The translations under genes and the position numbers were made by a program. From the NCBI GenBank assembly GCA_002368805.1, contig DFFH01000009.1:1-22209 (forward strand): DNA of 22,209 nt, read 5' to 3'. This DNA comes from Mageeibacillus sp. UBA3781. GTDB lineage: Bacteria > Bacillota > Clostridia > Saccharofermentanales > Saccharofermentanaceae. Below are positions 21,501-22,209 of this stretch, in pieces (the first letter of the stretch is position 1; the number at the start of each line of letters is the position of its first letter). A model generated the notes under the pieces. The model was not told where the DNA came from. It was given only the letters and a program-made list of their open reading frames with translations, and did not search any database.

Positions 21501-21821
21501 ATGGACAGCGTGGAAGTATGCATGTTGCTTGATTTTTATGGGCAGTTGCTGACCGAGCGTACCAGAGAGATCCTCGAGCTTCGATTCCAGGAAGATATGT
21601 CTCTGGCGGAGATCGCTGAAGACTGCGGAATTTCGAGGCAGGCGGTACATGATGCGATCCATCGCGGTGTAGCATCTCTTACCGAATATGAAGAAAAGCT
21701 CAAGCTGGTTGAGCGCTTCACACTACAGAAAAAGACGATCTCCAGTGCTTTTGCGGCATTGGAAGAACATAACGAGGAGAAAGCAAAAGAACTGCTTTCC
21801 ACACTGGTTGAGGAATTATAA
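21501..21821 (+). CDS. ylxM: YlxM-family DNA-binding protein, SRP-associated
   Basis: YlxM (UPF0122) is a small helix-turn-helix protein coded beside ffh in Firmicutes and reported to modulate SRP function in streptococci. The 106-aa protein has the sigma-region-4-like part MLLDFYGQLLTERTREILEL and a helix-turn-helix AEIAEDCGISRQAVHDAIHRG (about 40-60), followed by a charged helical C-terminus (EEHNEEKAKELLSTLVEEL). The start at 21501 is set by AAGGAGGG and by the promoter at 21444-21472. ffh begins 6 bases after its stop, so the two are co-transcribed. Its exact molecular role is unsettled in the family. Confidence 0.92.
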   Translation: MDSVEVCMLLDFYGQLLTERTREILELRFQEDMSLAEIAEDCGISRQAVHDAIHRGVASLTEYEEKLKLVERFTLQKKTISSAFAALEEHNEEKAKELLSTLVEEL

Positions 21822-21827
21822 AGCATA

Positions 21828-22209
21828 ATGTTTGAGAGTTTATCGACAAAACTTCAGAAGATCACTGCGAAGATGCGCGGAAGTGCCCGTGTTACTGAAG
21901 CCGACATCAAAGCAATGATGAAAGAGATCCGTATGGCACTCCTTGAGGCGGATGTTAACTATTCCGTTGTAAAGGAATTTGTCGCGGATATGTCCGAGAA
22001 GTGCAAAGGCGCGGATGTTATGAAGAGCCTGACTCCGGGTCAGCAGATCGTAAAGATCGTCCATGAGTCCCTGATCGAGCTTCTCGGTCAGACATCCAGT
22101 AAACTGGCAGTTTCTCCTTCCGGATTTACCGTGATCATGCTCTATGGTCTTCAGGGTGCAGGTAAAACAACAACCGCAGCGAAACTTGCGAATATCTTAA
22201 AGAAGAATG
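21828..22209 (+). CDS. ffh: Signal recognition particle protein Ffh, N-terminal part
   Basis: Ffh is the GTPase that binds SRP RNA and signal sequences of nascent membrane and secreted proteins. The window holds the first 127 codons; the gene runs off the right edge with no stop. The start MFESLSTKLQKITAKMRG and the N-domain segment MALLEADVNYSVVKEF are typical, and the G1 motif GLQGAGKTTTAAKL (107-120) has begun at the edge. The closing of the N domain before G1 matches the family position. Spacing from ylxM is 6 bases; the ribosome site is weak (GAGG 14 bases upstream), so translation may be coupled to ylxM. The SRP RNA gene itself is not in the window. Confidence 0.95.
   Translation, partial: MFESLSTKLQKITAKMRGSARVTEADIKAMMKEIRMALLEADVNYSVVKEFVADMSEKCKGADVMKSLTPGQQIVKIVHESLIELLGQTSSKLAVSPSGFTVIMLYGLQGAGKTTTAAKLANILKKN

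Noticed and set aside
1..22209. CRISPR array, defence system, prophage or biosynthetic cluster
   Set aside because: No regularly spaced repeats, no phage or defence proteins; every major frame except the 1365-3104 gene is a recognised housekeeping or intron protein.

Overview
The window (about 22.2 kb, mid-range GC) is a chromosomal housekeeping segment from a Clostridia-type Firmicute. The evidence is the gene order rnc-smc-ftsY-ylxM-ffh next to acpP, the recA-recX and rimO-pgsA pairs, purine-rich AGGAGG ribosome sites, sigma-A type promoters, a tRNA-Trp with encoded CCA, and a Gram-positive (DinR/LexA type) SOS box at recA. Genus cannot be fixed from the sequence. A TPTPVPTPIP-type linker in a membrane protein fits gut or rumen Clostridia, but this is inference.

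Layout. (1) 1-475: the 3' end of a group II intron, with the C-terminal maturase part of its reverse transcriptase, domain V and domain VI. It lies tail-to-tail against a minus-strand short-chain dehydrogenase gene (489-1229). (2) 1365-3104: a divergent gene for a single-pass membrane protein of unknown function whose extracellular part is a tandem duplication. (3) 3105-3396: back-to-back terminators, a minus-strand tRNA-Trp gene, and divergent promoters that overlap each other. (4) 3397-11802: a tight seven-gene plus-strand operon, proC-rnhA-NUDIX-ftsK-folD-cinA-murJ, with junctions from an 8 bp overlap to a 3 bp gap. (5) 11871-15543: recA-recX-rimO-pgsA behind a promoter with an SOS box. (6) 15547-15955: acpP as a single-gene unit with its own promoter, a FabT-like palindrome upstream and a strong terminator. 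(7) 16002-21315: rnc, smc and ftsY, the last two with extended -10 promoters. (8) 21314-21425: a 112-nt nested inverted repeat. (9) 21444-22209: a strong promoter, ylxM and the start of ffh, cut by the window edge.

The genes serve core functions: chromosome segregation (ftsK, smc), recombination and repair (recA, recX), RNA processing (rnc, rnhA), SRP-dependent membrane targeting (ftsY, ylxM, ffh), envelope synthesis (murJ, pgsA, acpP) and cofactor or amino-acid metabolism (proC, folD, cinA, NUDIX). I see no CRISPR array, defence island, prophage or biosynthetic cluster. The least explained items are the duplicated-domain membrane protein and the long hairpin between ftsY and ylxM. No stretch over 300 bases lacks an annotated element.
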